DNA of 64,000 bases from Planctomycetota bacterium (GCA_009691765.1 SIAO01000003.1:124001-188000), one strand, 5' to 3'; shown: positions 50,234 through 58,897, counted from the stretch's first letter. The notes: generated by a model from the sequence alone, not told the origin. Numbers and translations: made by a program.

Positions 50234-52326
50234 GGATCGTCATCCGCGAGCGTCCAGCGCAGCCGCGTGTCGCCTGCACGCCACGCTACGAGCGCCGCTT
50301 GGAGTCGCACAAACACTGGCAGTCCCGTTGCGGCGAGGTCGTGCTGCTGCTGCGGATCGGCTTGCATATCGAAGAGTTGCCACAGCGGTCCGTCTTTCGC
50401 TGGCAAGCGCAGCAGTTTCCAACGTCGTGTGCGCAGCATGTTGTCTTTGGCCTCAAGCACTTGTTCGTGATGTTCGGGACGGAGCACGAAGCTGTTGCGA
50501 AACGCCGGGTCCACCATCAGCGTTTCGCTCATGGGGCGTACTGCCAGTGCGCCTTGTGGATGAAGTGGCTTGGGATGAAACAAGTAGCAAGTCTCAGCAA
50601 ACGCAGGCAAGCTGAGATCGGTGCTGGTGCCATCGAGCAGCGGCGCGAGATCCACACCTTCACAGCTTGCAGGCGCGGGCAGTCCTGCGAAGCCCAGCAT
50701 GGTGGGCATCACATCGACGCCCCGTGTCACAGCATTGACCACGCGGCCTGCGTGCACTGCCTGTGGCAGGCGCACGAGGAATGGGATGCGTGTGGTCTGA
50801 TCGCCACCGAAAAAATTCGTGCCGTGTCCTAGGCTCGTGCCCGGGTCGTAGAGATCGTCGCCATGATCTGACGTGATGATGAGCACAGTGTGTTCGAGGC
50901 GATCGGTTGCGCGTAGCGCGCTGACGATGCGGCCAACGAGATCATCAAAGTCGCGGACGCACGCGTCGTACAAGTTGTGCACTTGCAGGCGTTCAGCGCG
51001 CTCTACGCTGTCCGGGAAGCCGTGCATGATGAAGTCATCGATGTCGAACGTCAGCTCACGGGTGTTGGGGCCGACGTAGTCTGGATCGGCGAATCGCGCT
51101 AGGTTTTCGGCGCCGGGCATGTAGGGAAGATGTGTGTGCGAGGTAAACAGCAGACCAAAGAAGGGCTTGTCCACAGCGTTTGCGGAGGCCATCTCAGCCC
51201 AGAGCCGCTCTTGCAACCTCTCTGCAGAGAGCCACGAAGTCACCCGGTCCATCTCGGGGAACAGGAACTCACCAAGCGCGTTGGCGAAATGTAGCGGGAC
51301 GGCCCAGTGGGCGGCGAGGGCCGCTTCCGCCACGAACACATCGAGGTTTTGAATATCGCTGGCGTGGTTGGCACTGAAGCCGTGATCAGTTGCTTTGAAG
51401 CAGTTTCCAGCCCAGTTGCTCGAGACAGCGCTGTGCCAGCCGTGAGCATTGAGCAGGCGCGGCAAGGTGTCTTGATCGTCGCTGATGCGCTGCGAGGCTT
51501 GCGCCGGAATAAACATGTAACGCAGACCGTGCGTTTGAGGCCAGCGACCGGTGAGCATCGTCGTCCAAGATTCCAGCGTGCTCGCGGTGGCCACGGTCAT
51601 GCCATCGAAGCGCACGCTTTCGCGTGCGAGAGCATCGATGTTGGGCGAGGTGTCTCGCGAATAGCCGTAGCAACCAAGGTGATCTGCGCGCAGTGAATCT
51701 GCAGCGACAATCAGCAAGTCTGGCTGCGTGCGCGCTGTTCGCAGCGGCACCTCGCTCTGAATGCTGAAGCTCGCTGCAACCAAGATCATCGCGCTGGGTA
51801 CGACACAAAAGCCTCTCAAACCAGGAGAGCGCAACATGCGCCAGAAGGCCCACAGAACGAGTGCGACGAATACACTGGTCATGCTCCAAAACAACGTGGG
51901 CCCAACGATGGACGCGGCCAGCTGCGCCGGGGCGACGCGCGCGACGACGCGCTTAAGAGCGTCTGCAGAACCAGGCTGAGCGAGCGCGATGGGTCCGAGG
52001 CTTAGGAGATGCACCGCGATGTTGGCGGGCAGAATCCAAAACAAACTCCCCCAGAGGCGTCGCTCTTGCACAGCTTTGCGGCGCGACAGCAGCGGCCACG
52101 TCAGGAAAGCGAATGCGGGCGTGAGCAGCAGGTAGCCTGGCAGCAGTCGCAGGTTGGCGCTGACTGCGACACCTATGTGCTGCGTGCGAACGATTTCTGC
52201 GAACACGTTCTCCATGGGCAAGGTGCCCAATGCGAAGGCGGCGCAGCACAACAAGAAAAGCATCACCGCAAAAACGGTGTGGCAAGCGAGGAAAACCAAG
52301 AAGCAGCGGCGTGAGTCAGTCAGCAT
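50224..52326 (-). CDS. Membrane sulfatase-fold protein with Thr at the nucleophile position
   Basis: A 700-residue protein with five hydrophobic segments in the first 190 residues (CFLVFLACHTVFAVMLFLLC; LLPGYLLLTPAFAFLTWPLL; LFWSMTSVFVALVLWAFWRM). The extracytoplasmic domain is of the alkaline-phosphatase/sulfatase superfamily: LLIVAADSLRADHLGCYGYS, then TASTLESWTTMLTGRWPQTH, and TVLIITSDHGDDLYDPGTSL. True sulfatases have C/S-x-P-S-R ten residues before the TGR; here Thr250 occupies that place (T-L-E-S-W). Thr is the nucleophile in LtaS- and EptA-type phosphoglycerol and phosphoethanolamine transferases. A phosphotransferase acting on envelope lipids is therefore a reasonable alternative to sulfatase. 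Divergent from aroC. Confidence 0.78.
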   Translation of the reverse strand: MLTDSRRCFLVFLACHTVFAVMLFLLCCAAFALGTLPMENVFAEIVRTQHIGVAVSANLRLLPGYLLLTPAFAFLTWPLLSRRKAVQERRLWGSLFWILPANIAVHLLSLGPIALAQPGSADALKRVVARVAPAQLAASIVGPTLFWSMTSVFVALVLWAFWRMLRSPGLRGFCVVPSAMILVAASFSIQSEVPLRTARTQPDLLIVAADSLRADHLGCYGYSRDTSPNIDALARESVRFDGMTVATASTLESWTTMLTGRWPQTHGLRYMFIPAQASQRISDDQDTLPRLLNAHGWHSAVSSNWAGNCFKATDHGFSANHASDIQNLDVFVAEAALAAHWAVPLHFANALGEFLFPEMDRVTSWLSAERLQERLWAEMASANAVDKPFFGLLFTSHTHLPYMPGAENLARFADPDYVGPNTRELTFDIDDFIMHGFPDSVERAERLQVHNLYDACVRDFDDLVGRIVSALRATDRLEHTVLIITSDHGDDLYDPGTSLGHGTNFFGGDQTTRIPFLVRLPQAVHAGRVVNAVTRGVDVMPTMLGFAGLPAPASCEGVDLAPLLDGTSTDLSLPAFAETCYLFHPKPLHPQGALAVRPMSETLMVDPAFRNSFVLRPEHHEQVLEAKDNMLRTRRWKLLRLPAKDGPLWQLFDMQADPQQQHDLAATGLPVFVRLQAALVAWRAGDTRLRWTLADDDPQR

Positions 52327-52394
52327 GTCGTCCCCGGGGAATAGCGGAATGCAGCCCCACTGTCCACAGCGGCGCTCCTGCTACGGTGGAAGCC

Positions 52395-53555
52395 ATGGCC
52401 ACATTTTCTTGGATCACCGCCGGTGAATCTCATGGGCCCGGTGTGCTTGCAGTTCTTGAAGGCGTGCCGAAGGGCCTCGCGCTCAATGTGCAAGACATTG
52501 ATGCCGCGTTGGCACGACGACAACGCGGGTATGGCCGCGGCAAGCGCATGCAGATCGAGAGCGACCGCGTTAGCATTTTGAGTGGATTGAAGCAGGGCCA
52601 GACCCTTGGTTCGCCGCTCACTTTGCTCGTGAAGAACAATGATGAGCGGATCGATCAGTACCGCACTCTCACGCGGCCGAGGCCAGGACATGCAGACTTT
52701 GCGGGTGCTTTGAAGTACGGAACACGCGATTGCGCCGACGTGATGGAGCGTGCGAGCGCTCGTGAAACTGCGGCGCGTGTTGCTGCAGGTGCTGTCGCGG
52801 CGCAGGTGCTCCGCGCCGTTGGTATTGAAGTCTTGGCGCTCGTAGATTCCATCGGGCCAGTCGCGCTGGATGTGCCTCGTTTGCCGCTCTCTGCACTGCG
52901 GGCGTTGGTGCTAGCGAGTGAAATCGGAGCGGGGGATGCAGCTCGTGAAGCGGAAGTTGTGCGTGCGATAGATGCTGCTCGAAATGCGCACGACACGCTC
53001 GGCGGCACGTTTGTGGTGCGTGCGACTGGGTGCATGGCAGGACTTGGATCACCGATGCAGTGGCGGGAGCGGCTCGATGGCCGTTTGGCTCAAGCGCTGC
53101 TCTGCATCCAAGGCATCAAGGCCGTGGAAATCGGGGCAGGCTTTGCGGCGGCGACGCTGCGTGGCAGCCAGTGTCACGATCCCATCGTTCGCGATGAAAG
53201 CGGCGCACTTTCAAGGACAAGCAACAACGCTGGAGGCATCGAGGGTGGCATGAGTAACGGCATGGACCTCGTGCTTCGAGCAGCCATGAAACCGATTCCG
53301 TCGTTGCCAAGCGGGCTTCCCTCCGTCGATTTGCTGACAGGAGCGCCCGCCATAGGTGTCTACGAGCGCTCGGACGTGTGTTCGGTCCCCGCAGCGAGTG
53401 TGGTGGGAGAAGCGATGGTTGCGCTCACACTTCTGGAGGCCTTGGCTGAACGCGTAACCTGCGCGACCATGGCAGAGCTGATTTTTGAAGTCAATTCAAT
53501 GCGTAGCAAGCATTTAGGGTTCTTGGCGCTCCAGAATCCCGTTTTTGGGGATTGA
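52395..53555 (+). CDS. aroC: Chorismate synthase
   Basis: A 386-residue FMN-dependent lyase making chorismate from EPSP, the last common step of aromatic amino acid synthesis. ITAGESHGPGVLAVLEGVPK, RRQRGYGRGKRMQIESDRV, TLTRPRPGHADFAGALKYGT, DVMERASARETAARVAAGAV, and NNAGGIEGGMSNGMDLVLRA are family signatures. The ATG at 52395 aligns with the family start. It is divergent from the sulfatase-fold gene (68-base gap) and is followed by the tRNA-tuf promoter region. Confidence 0.97.
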   Translation: MATFSWITAGESHGPGVLAVLEGVPKGLALNVQDIDAALARRQRGYGRGKRMQIESDRVSILSGLKQGQTLGSPLTLLVKNNDERIDQYRTLTRPRPGHADFAGALKYGTRDCADVMERASARETAARVAAGAVAAQVLRAVGIEVLALVDSIGPVALDVPRLPLSALRALVLASEIGAGDAAREAEVVRAIDAARNAHDTLGGTFVVRATGCMAGLGSPMQWRERLDGRLAQALLCIQGIKAVEIGAGFAAATLRGSQCHDPIVRDESGALSRTSNNAGGIEGGMSNGMDLVLRAAMKPIPSLPSGLPSVDLLTGAPAIGVYERSDVCSVPAASVVGEAMVALTLLEALAERVTCATMAELIFEVNSMRSKHLGFLALQNPVFGD

Positions 53556-53668
53556 GAAGGCGGGTTCGAGCGGCTATCACGCTCCGCCGCACCCCTCGGG
53601 CTGTCCCGTGGCTAGTCAGAAAAGGTCAGCGGACCGATCAACCATGCAGCGCGTGAATGGAAGTCAGC

Positions 53669-53696
53669 TTGACTCTGTTCCCGCGTCGCGTAGCAT
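53669..53696 (+). promoter_or_regulatory. Candidate promoter of the tRNA-tuf-rpo gene run
   Basis: TTGACT (53669-53674) and TAGCAT (53691-53696) with a 16-base spacer, about 29 bases before the first tRNA. The -35 is a five-of-six match. A short GC-rich inverted repeat (CCCCGC at 53697-53702, GCGGGG at 53712-53717) lies between the presumed start and the tRNA. The rest of the 169-base gap after aroC shows only a weak GGCGG/CCGCC repeat. Confidence 0.6.
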
Positions 53697-53724
53697 CCCC
53701 GCCCTGCTCGTGCGGGGGTGCTCC

Positions 53725-53796
53725 GCCAGCGTAGCTCAATGGTAGAGCAGCGGTTTTGTAAACCGCAGGTTGACGGTTCGAGTCCGTTTGCTGGCT
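53725..53796 (+). tRNA. tRNA-Thr (anticodon TGT)
   Basis: A 72-base cloverleaf: acceptor stem GCCAGCG with TGCTGGC, D-arm AGCTCAATGGTAGAGC, anticodon stem GCGGT/ACCGC around loop TTTGTAA (anticodon TGT), and T-arm with GGTTCGAGTCC. Reads ACA codons. CCA is not encoded. First of four tRNAs before tuf. Confidence 0.95.
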
Positions 53797-53844
53797 CTTG
53801 TGCCGTGTGATCGGTCTCGGTGTGTGGCATGACAACATGTGTGC

Positions 53845-53927
53845 GGGGAGATACCGAAGCGGTCAAACGGGACAGACTGTAAATCTGTTGGCATTAGCCT
53901 TCGAAGGTTCGAATCCTTCTCTCCCCA
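53845..53927 (+). tRNA. tRNA-Tyr (anticodon GTA)
   Basis: An 83-base class II tRNA with a long variable arm. Acceptor GGGGAGA with TCTCCCC, anticodon stem ACAGA/TCTGT around loop CTGTAAA (anticodon GTA), T-arm GGTTCGAATCC. CCA is not encoded. Confidence 0.95.
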
Positions 53928-53966
53928 TCGGGGAAGGGCCAATGCACCGCGCGAAGCTCGCAGTTT

Positions 53967-54037
53967 GCGGGTGTAGCTCAGTGGTAGAGCCCCAGCCTTC
54001 CAAGCTGGTTGCGAGGGTTCGATTCCCTTCACCCGCT
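53967..54037 (+). tRNA. tRNA-Gly (anticodon TCC)
   Basis: A 71-base cloverleaf. Acceptor GCGGGTG with CACCCGC, D-arm AGCTCAGTGGTAGAGC, anticodon stem CCAGC/GCTGG around loop CTTCCAA (anticodon TCC), T-arm GGTTCGATTCC. Reads GGA and GGG. CCA is not encoded. Confidence 0.95.
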
Positions 54038-54042
54038 CAAGT

Positions 54043-54072
54043 TGTCCGGAGCCGCAAGGCTTGCGGAGGACA
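54043..54072 (+). other. Nested hairpin between tRNA-Gly and tRNA-Thr
   Basis: In the 73-base spacer, CCGCAA (54052-54057) pairs with TTGCGG (54061-54066) around a 3-base loop, enclosed by TGTCC (54043-54047) and GGACA (54068-54072). In the polycistronic transcript this would be a stable stem-loop and a possible RNase processing site. Confidence 0.4.
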
Positions 54073-54110
54073 CGAGGATCTTGGAGGTCTTCGAGGATAG
54101 AAAAAACGCT

Positions 54111-54186
54111 GCTACTGTAGCTCAGTCGGTAGAGCACGTCCTTGGTAAGGACGAGGTCTCGGGTTCAAGTCCCGACAGTAGCTCCA
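54111..54186 (+). tRNA. tRNA-Thr (anticodon GGT), CCA encoded
   Basis: Acceptor GCTACTG with CAGTAGC, D-arm AGCTCAGTCGGTAGAGC, anticodon stem CGTCC/GGACG around loop TTGGTAA (anticodon GGT), T-arm GGTTCAAGTCC. Discriminator T at 54183 is followed by CCA at 54184-54186, unlike the three preceding tRNAs. Reads ACC and ACU. The 102 bases to tuf form its leader. Confidence 0.95.
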
Positions 54187-54288
54187 GACAGTGGGCGAGC
54201 GTGGCCAAGGGGCTGCGGCGTCCCGTGGTGTTGTAGGTGGTTGGTGTTGTTGGCCTGCCTCAAGGGGTGGGCGAGAGAAGAGAGACAG

Positions 54289-55497
54289 ATGGCCAAGGAA
54301 ACTTTCAAGCGCAACAAACCGCACGTGAATGTGGGCACCATCGGCCACGTCGACCATGGCAAGACCACGTTGACGGCGGTGATTACCAGCGCGATGGCCC
54401 TCAAGGGTCTTGCGGTCGCCAAGGGCTACGGTGACATCGACAACGCCCCTGAAGAGAAAGCACGCGGCATCACTATCAATACCGCGCATGTGGAATACGA
54501 GACGGTCAACCGTCACTATGCCCACGTCGACTGCCCCGGACACGCTGACTATGTGAAGAACATGATCACCGGTGCGGCGCAAATGGACGGCACGATCTTG
54601 GTCGTGGCATCCACCGACGGTCCGATGCCACAAACCCACGAACACATCCTGCTGGCAAAGCAGGTCGGCGTGCCTGCCATCGTGGTGTTCATGAACAAAG
54701 TCGACCAAGTCGACGACCCGGAATTGCTCGATCTCGTGGAAATGGACATCCGCGAGTTGCTCACCAAACACGGCTTCCCCGGTGACACCACGCCGATCAT
54801 CAAAGGCTCGGCTCTCAAGGCCGCGCAGGCGATGGAGGCTGGCGGCAAGCAAGATCACGAAGCCCTCAAGCCCATCTATGCACTGATGGATGCCGTCGAC
54901 ACATTCATTCCGCAGCCCGTGCGCGAAACGGACAAGCCCTTCCTCATGCCCGTGGAAGACGTGTTCTCCATCGAAGGTCGCGGCACGGTGGTCACTGGTC
55001 GCGTCGAGCGCGGTGTGGTGCACATCAACGACAAGCTCCAGATCATCGGCCTCATGCCTGAGCCCCGCGACACGGTGTGCACGGGCGTCGAGATGTTCCG
55101 CAAGATCTTGGACGAAGGCCGCGCCGGCGAAAACATCGGCGTTCTGCTGCGCGGTACGAAGAAGGAAGAAGTGGAGCGTGGCCAAGTGCTCGCAGCTCCG
55201 AACTCCATCACGCCGCACACCAAGTTTGAAGCCGAGGTGTACGTGCTCAAGAAGGAAGAAGGCGGACGTCACACACCGTTCAACAACGGTTATCGCCCGC
55301 AGTTCTACTTCCGCACCACGGACGTCACTGGCACTGCGAATCTGCCTGCGGGCGTCGACATGGTGATGCCTGGCGACAACGTGAAGATTGACGTCGAACT
55401 CATCCAACCGATCGCCATGGACATCGGTCTGCGCTTCGCCATTCGCGAAGGTGGCAAGACGGTGGGCGCAGGTGTTGTGAGCAAGGTTCTCAAGTAA
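54289..55497 (+). CDS. tuf: Elongation factor Tu
   Basis: A 402-residue GTPase delivering aminoacyl-tRNA to the ribosome. [20 protein letters not shown] (G1), [16 protein letters not shown] (G2), [20 protein letters not shown] (G3), [19 protein letters not shown] (G4), and domains 2-3 ([40 protein letters not shown]) are intact. ATG 54289 gives [19 protein letters not shown], the standard start. It follows four tRNAs and precedes secE. Confidence 0.98.
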   Translation: MAKETFKRNKPHVNVGTIGHVDHGKTTLTAVITSAMALKGLAVAKGYGDIDNAPEEKARGITINTAHVEYETVNRHYAHVDCPGHADYVKNMITGAAQMDGTILVVASTDGPMPQTHEHILLAKQVGVPAIVVFMNKVDQVDDPELLDLVEMDIRELLTKHGFPGDTTPIIKGSALKAAQAMEAGGKQDHEALKPIYALMDAVDTFIPQPVRETDKPFLMPVEDVFSIEGRGTVVTGRVERGVVHINDKLQIIGLMPEPRDTVCTGVEMFRKILDEGRAGENIGVLLRGTKKEEVERGQVLAAPNSITPHTKFEAEVYVLKKEEGGRHTPFNNGYRPQFYFRTTDVTGTANLPAGVDMVMPGDNVKIDVELIQPIAMDIGLRFAIREGGKTVGAGVVSKVLK

Positions 55498-55557
55498 TCG
55501 CACGCTGCCGGAACGCGGGCCGGTCACCGGTTCGCGTTGCTGCACAGAGGCCGAAGA

Positions 55558-56010
55558 ATGCTGAATGTCTACAAGCCAGATCAGGGGATGCTCACGCGTT
55601 GGATCGCGTTTTGGAGCATCACAGCCCTGGTTGTGTGGGGCGGAATCGCCTTGTACGACTGGCTGGTGGGCACCACCGACTTTGCGCGCGTGTTGCTTTT
55701 CGAGCAGGGCCCGGAAGGCATGCTGATCCCAGTCATCGATCAGCGCCTGAATTGGGCGTTTGTTTGCTGCTGGATCGTTGTGCTTGGTGGCACTCTCGGT
55801 GTGCAGAAGTTCATTCTTGCAAACCCGCGCAATTCGGATTTCCTCATCACCACCGACGAGGAAGTCCGCAAGGTCACGTGGCCGAGCTGGAAGGATGCCT
55901 ACAACAGCGCTCTCGTGGTGCTGGTGTTTGTTGCCATTCTTGCGGTGTTCCTCGTGGCTTCAGATCGCGTGGTGGAGTTCCTCTTTGGCCTCGCGATGAA
56001 GATTGCCTGA
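55558..56010 (+). CDS. secE: Preprotein translocase subunit SecE (three-segment form)
   Basis: A 150-residue inner-membrane protein of the SecYEG channel. Three hydrophobic segments (WIAFWSITALVVWGGIALYD; NWAFVCCWIVVLGGTLGVQK; NSALVVLVFVAILAVFLVAS), as in E. coli rather than the single-segment form of many bacteria. The conserved cytoplasmic EEVRKVTWPSWKDA precedes the last segment. ATG 55558 has AGAGG seven bases upstream. nusG starts two bases after the stop. Confidence 0.93.
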   Translation: MLNVYKPDQGMLTRWIAFWSITALVVWGGIALYDWLVGTTDFARVLLFEQGPEGMLIPVIDQRLNWAFVCCWIVVLGGTLGVQKFILANPRNSDFLITTDEEVRKVTWPSWKDAYNSALVVLVFVAILAVFLVASDRVVEFLFGLAMKIA

Positions 56011-56011
56011 C

Positions 56012-56620
56012 ATGACCTTGGCTGCTGACAACTCTCAACCAACCGCAACCGCAGCTGCTGCAGCACCAGCAGCAGTGGCAGCGCACTGGTTCTTGGTGCG
56101 CGTGCAGAGCAACAAGGAAGACACCGTGCGGCGCAATCTTGAACGCCGGATCGCTTTGCGCGGTCTTGGGCGCAAGGTGTTGCAAGTGGTGGTCCCCACT
56201 GAGAAGGTGGCGGAAATGAAGAACGGGAAGAAGCGCACCCGTTCAGTGAAGACATACCCCGGCTATGTGCTGGTGGAAATGCTCATGGACGACGAGTCTT
56301 GGGCGTTTGTGCGCGAGACGCAAGACGTGGGCGACTTTGTCGGCGGTGGAAACACTTTCCAGCAGAAGCCATTCCCTTTGCGCCCCGATGAAGTGAACAA
56401 AATCTTCGGTCTCGAGTTGGGTGCCAACGAGACGGCACGCTTGAAGATCGACTTCGCAGTTGGCGACAGCGTCAAGATCTGCGAAGGTGCCTTCGAGAAC
56501 TTCGAAGGTGTTGTTGAAGAAATTAACGAGCAGAAGGGGCTCGTCCGAGTGGTTGTCACCATCTTCGGGCGCGCAACTCCTGTGGAAATGCAGTACTGGC
56601 AGGTGGAATCGATCAGCTGA
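56012..56620 (+). CDS. nusG: Transcription termination/antitermination protein NusG
   Basis: A 202-residue factor that binds the polymerase clamp and links it to Rho or ribosomes. After an Ala/Thr-rich N-terminal stretch of about 25 residues comes the NGN domain (WFLVRVQSNKEDTVRRNLER; RTRSVKTYPGYVLVEMLMDD; VRETQDVGDFVGGGN) and a C-terminal KOW domain (FAVGDSVKICEGAFENFEGV; VRVVVTIFGRATPVEMQYWQ). The N-terminal extension is unusual but minor. Ends 39 bases before rplK. Confidence 0.96.
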   Translation: MTLAADNSQPTATAAAAAPAAVAAHWFLVRVQSNKEDTVRRNLERRIALRGLGRKVLQVVVPTEKVAEMKNGKKRTRSVKTYPGYVLVEMLMDDESWAFVRETQDVGDFVGGGNTFQQKPFPLRPDEVNKIFGLELGANETARLKIDFAVGDSVKICEGAFENFEGVVEEINEQKGLVRVVVTIFGRATPVEMQYWQVESIS

Positions 56621-56659
56621 TCGAGTATCCATCCGTCACCCGAATCAAAGGCAAGTCCA

Positions 56660-57085
56660 ATGGCGAAGCAAGTCACCGCGAAGATCAAACTGCAGTGCCC
56701 GGCCGGCCAGGCCACACCGGCGCCGCCGGTTGGACCGGCGCTTGGTCAGCATGGCGTGAACATCGCCATGTTTGTGAAGCAGTTCAACGACGCCACACGC
56801 TCTCAGTTGGGCATGATCATTCCGGTGGAAATCACCGTGTACAGCGACCGCACGTTCGAGTTGCTTTACAAGTCGCCGCCTGCCAGCGTGCTGTTGGCTA
56901 AGGCCGCAGGTGCTGCCAAGGGCGCTGCGAATCCGCGCACCGACAAGGTGGGCGAGGTCACAAAGGCTCAATTGCTCGAGATCGCAAGAATCAAAGCCAA
57001 GGACATCAATGCCGGTTCGCCGGATGCTGCTGCTCGCATGATCGCGGGCACGGCAAGGTCCATGGGTATCAAGGTCGTAGGTTGA
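56660..57085 (+). CDS. rplK: 50S ribosomal protein uL11
   Basis: A 141-residue protein of the GTPase-associated centre. [60 protein letters not shown], and the C-terminal [16 protein letters not shown] match the family over the full length. Confidence 0.97.
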   Translation: MAKQVTAKIKLQCPAGQATPAPPVGPALGQHGVNIAMFVKQFNDATRSQLGMIIPVEITVYSDRTFELLYKSPPASVLLAKAAGAAKGAANPRTDKVGEVTKAQLLEIARIKAKDINAGSPDAAARMIAGTARSMGIKVVG

Positions 57086-57215
57086 CAACATAAGTTCGAG
57101 CGGACCCTGCGGGGTTCGATGGAATCCGCGCTCCTTGAGTGGCGCGGGCACGCAGTAGTGGGCCAACGGGTGCGGCCGAACTGCTGCGGAGAAGAAACCA
57201 CCCGGGAGAGTTTCG
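57086..57215 (+). other. 130-base gap between rplK and rplA
   Basis: In most bacteria rplK and rplA nearly touch. Here 130 bases contain several short inverted repeats (GCGGA/TCCGC enclosing ACCC/GGGT in 57099-57131, and a GCGC/GCGC pair just after) and end with CCCGGGAGAG before the rplA start. It may be a translational control region for L1; no promoter pair was seen and no ORF fits. Confidence 0.3.
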
Positions 57216-57899
57216 ATGGCCTATCCAGGCAAGCGATATCGCGCCGCAAGTGCGCAGCGGAAAGCGGAACGTGTGTACGACGTTCGTGAAGCCGTTGAAC
57301 TTTTGGGGCATTTCCCCAAAGCAAAGTTTGACGAGACCGTTTCGGTCACTCTGCGTCTCGGCATTGATGCCAAGCAGTCTGATCAAACTGTTCGCGGCGC
57401 CATGAGTTTGCCTCACGGTATCGGCAAGGAATTACGCGTCGTTGCCTTTGCAGAAGGTGCGAAGGCCGAAGAAGCGCGCGTCGCAGGTGCGGTGTTCGTT
57501 GGCGCTGGTGACCTTGCTGAGAAGATCAGCGGTGGTTGGACGGACTTCGATGTCGCGGTAGCAACACCCGACATGATGAAGCACGTCGGCAAGCTCGGCA
57601 AAGTGTTGGGCCCGCAAGGCAAGATGCCAAGCCCCAAGGCCGGCACTGTCACGCTCGACATTGCGTCAGCGGTGCGCGAGTTCAAAGCCGGCAAGATTGA
57701 GTTCCGCAATGATGCGGGCGGCAATCTGGCGGCGCCGATGGGCAAGCGCTCGTTCACTCGCGAGAAGCTCGCCGAGAACATTGAGGCGTTCATGAACCAT
57801 GTGCATGGTCTGAAGCCCGCGCATAGCAAGGGTCAATTCGTATTGAAGGGCTGCATTGCACCAACGCATGGCCCTGGCATCGCAATCAAGGTGTCGTGA
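57216..57899 (+). CDS. rplA: 50S ribosomal protein uL1
   Basis: A 227-residue L1-stalk protein, also a translational repressor in many bacteria. [80 protein letters not shown] and the C-terminal [20 protein letters not shown] are typical. Ends 12 bases before rplJ. ATG 57216 has GGGAGA about nine bases upstream. Confidence 0.97.
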   Translation: MAYPGKRYRAASAQRKAERVYDVREAVELLGHFPKAKFDETVSVTLRLGIDAKQSDQTVRGAMSLPHGIGKELRVVAFAEGAKAEEARVAGAVFVGAGDLAEKISGGWTDFDVAVATPDMMKHVGKLGKVLGPQGKMPSPKAGTVTLDIASAVREFKAGKIEFRNDAGGNLAAPMGKRSFTREKLAENIEAFMNHVHGLKPAHSKGQFVLKGCIAPTHGPGIAIKVS

Positions 57900-57911
57900 C
57901 GGAGAAACGCT

Positions 57912-58448
57912 ATGAGCAAGCTGGTCAACAACTCCATCATTGACGGATTCGACGCAGAGTTCGGCACCCTCACGAGCTGCGTGCTCGTGGGCACCGTCGG
58001 GCTCAATGTTGCGCAAACCACAGCACTGCGTTCGAAACTCCGTGGCAAGAACATGCGCATGCGCATGGTGAAGAACTCGCTGGCATCCGTGTCGTTCAAG
58101 CGCCGCGGCCTTGAGCCTATCGGCGGCATGCTCAGTGGCCCTTCAGCCATCGTGTTCGGTGGCGAAGGCGCCAACGAAGTCGCGAAGGTGTTGCTCGAAG
58201 CGAAGGTCGCGCTGAAGAACAAGCTTGTTCTTCACGGCGGCTGGAGCGAGGGCGAGTTCCTGAACAGCGCAGAAGTGGAAGCCTTGTCGAAGGCTCCTGG
58301 GCGCACGGAACTGCTGAGCATGATGTTGGGCGCCATAGGTGGCCCCCTCACCGGCATGGCAGCGCAATTCAACGGCTTGTTCAACGAAATGCACGGCCTC
58401 ATCGAGGCCCTCGAAAAGAGCAAAGAGACTGAAGGCGCAGCGGCCTGA
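57912..58448 (+). CDS. rplJ: 50S ribosomal protein uL10
   Basis: A 178-residue stalk-base protein to which L7/L12 dimers bind. Core features: TALRSKLRGKNMRMRMVKNS, GGMLSGPSAIVFGGEGANEV, VLLEAKVALKNKLVLHGGWS, and ALSKAPGRTELLSMMLGAIG with a C-terminal L12-binding helix (QFNGLFNEMHGLIEALEKSK). Somewhat diverged at the N-terminus. 74 bases separate it from rplL. Confidence 0.95.
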   Translation: MSKLVNNSIIDGFDAEFGTLTSCVLVGTVGLNVAQTTALRSKLRGKNMRMRMVKNSLASVSFKRRGLEPIGGMLSGPSAIVFGGEGANEVAKVLLEAKVALKNKLVLHGGWSEGEFLNSAEVEALSKAPGRTELLSMMLGAIGGPLTGMAAQFNGLFNEMHGLIEALEKSKETEGAAA

Positions 58449-58522
58449 CGTTTCATTAATGAGTTTTGGAAATAGGAAATCAAAGCCCGCACGCATCTGT
58501 GCGGGATAGCGGAGAGCGAGAC

Positions 58523-58897
58523 ATGTCTGAGAAAATCCAGAGCGTGATCGATACCATCGGTGCGATGACGGTGCGCGAGTTGGTCGACCTCAAGGAGGCC
58601 TTCAAGACCACCTTCAAGGTTGAAGCGGCCGCGCCAGCGGCAGCTGCTGCGGCGCCCGCCGCTGCTGCTCCTGCAGCCGAGGAGAAGAACTCGTTCGACG
58701 TCGTCCTCAAGGATGCGGGTCAGAACAAGATTGCCGTGATCAAGGTCGTGAAGACCATCACCGGCCTCGGCCTCAAGGAAGCCAAGGACATGGTGGACGG
58801 CGCACCCAAGACTGTGAAGGAAGGCATGAGCAAGGACGAAGCTGAAACTATCAAGAAGCAGCTCGTCGACGCCGGTGCCACCGTCGAGCTCAAGTGA
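58523..58897 (+). CDS. rplL: 50S ribosomal protein bL7/L12
   Basis: A 124-residue stalk protein. N-terminal dimerisation domain ([20 protein letters not shown]), Ala/Pro-rich hinge, and C-terminal domain ([58 protein letters not shown]), all canonical. ATG 58523 has GGAG upstream. The hairpin attenuator candidate follows within 40 bases of its stop. Confidence 0.97.
   Translation: MSEKIQSVIDTIGAMTVRELVDLKEAFKTTFKVEAAAPAAAAAAPAAAAPAAEEKNSFDVVLKDAGQNKIAVIKVVKTITGLGLKEAKDMVDGAPKTVKEGMSKDEAETIKKQLVDAGATVELK

Noticed and set aside
54112-55545. 477-codon minus-strand frame opposite tuf
   Set aside because: EF-Tu is certain on the plus strand. The antisense product is compositionally odd and covers a tRNA gene as well.
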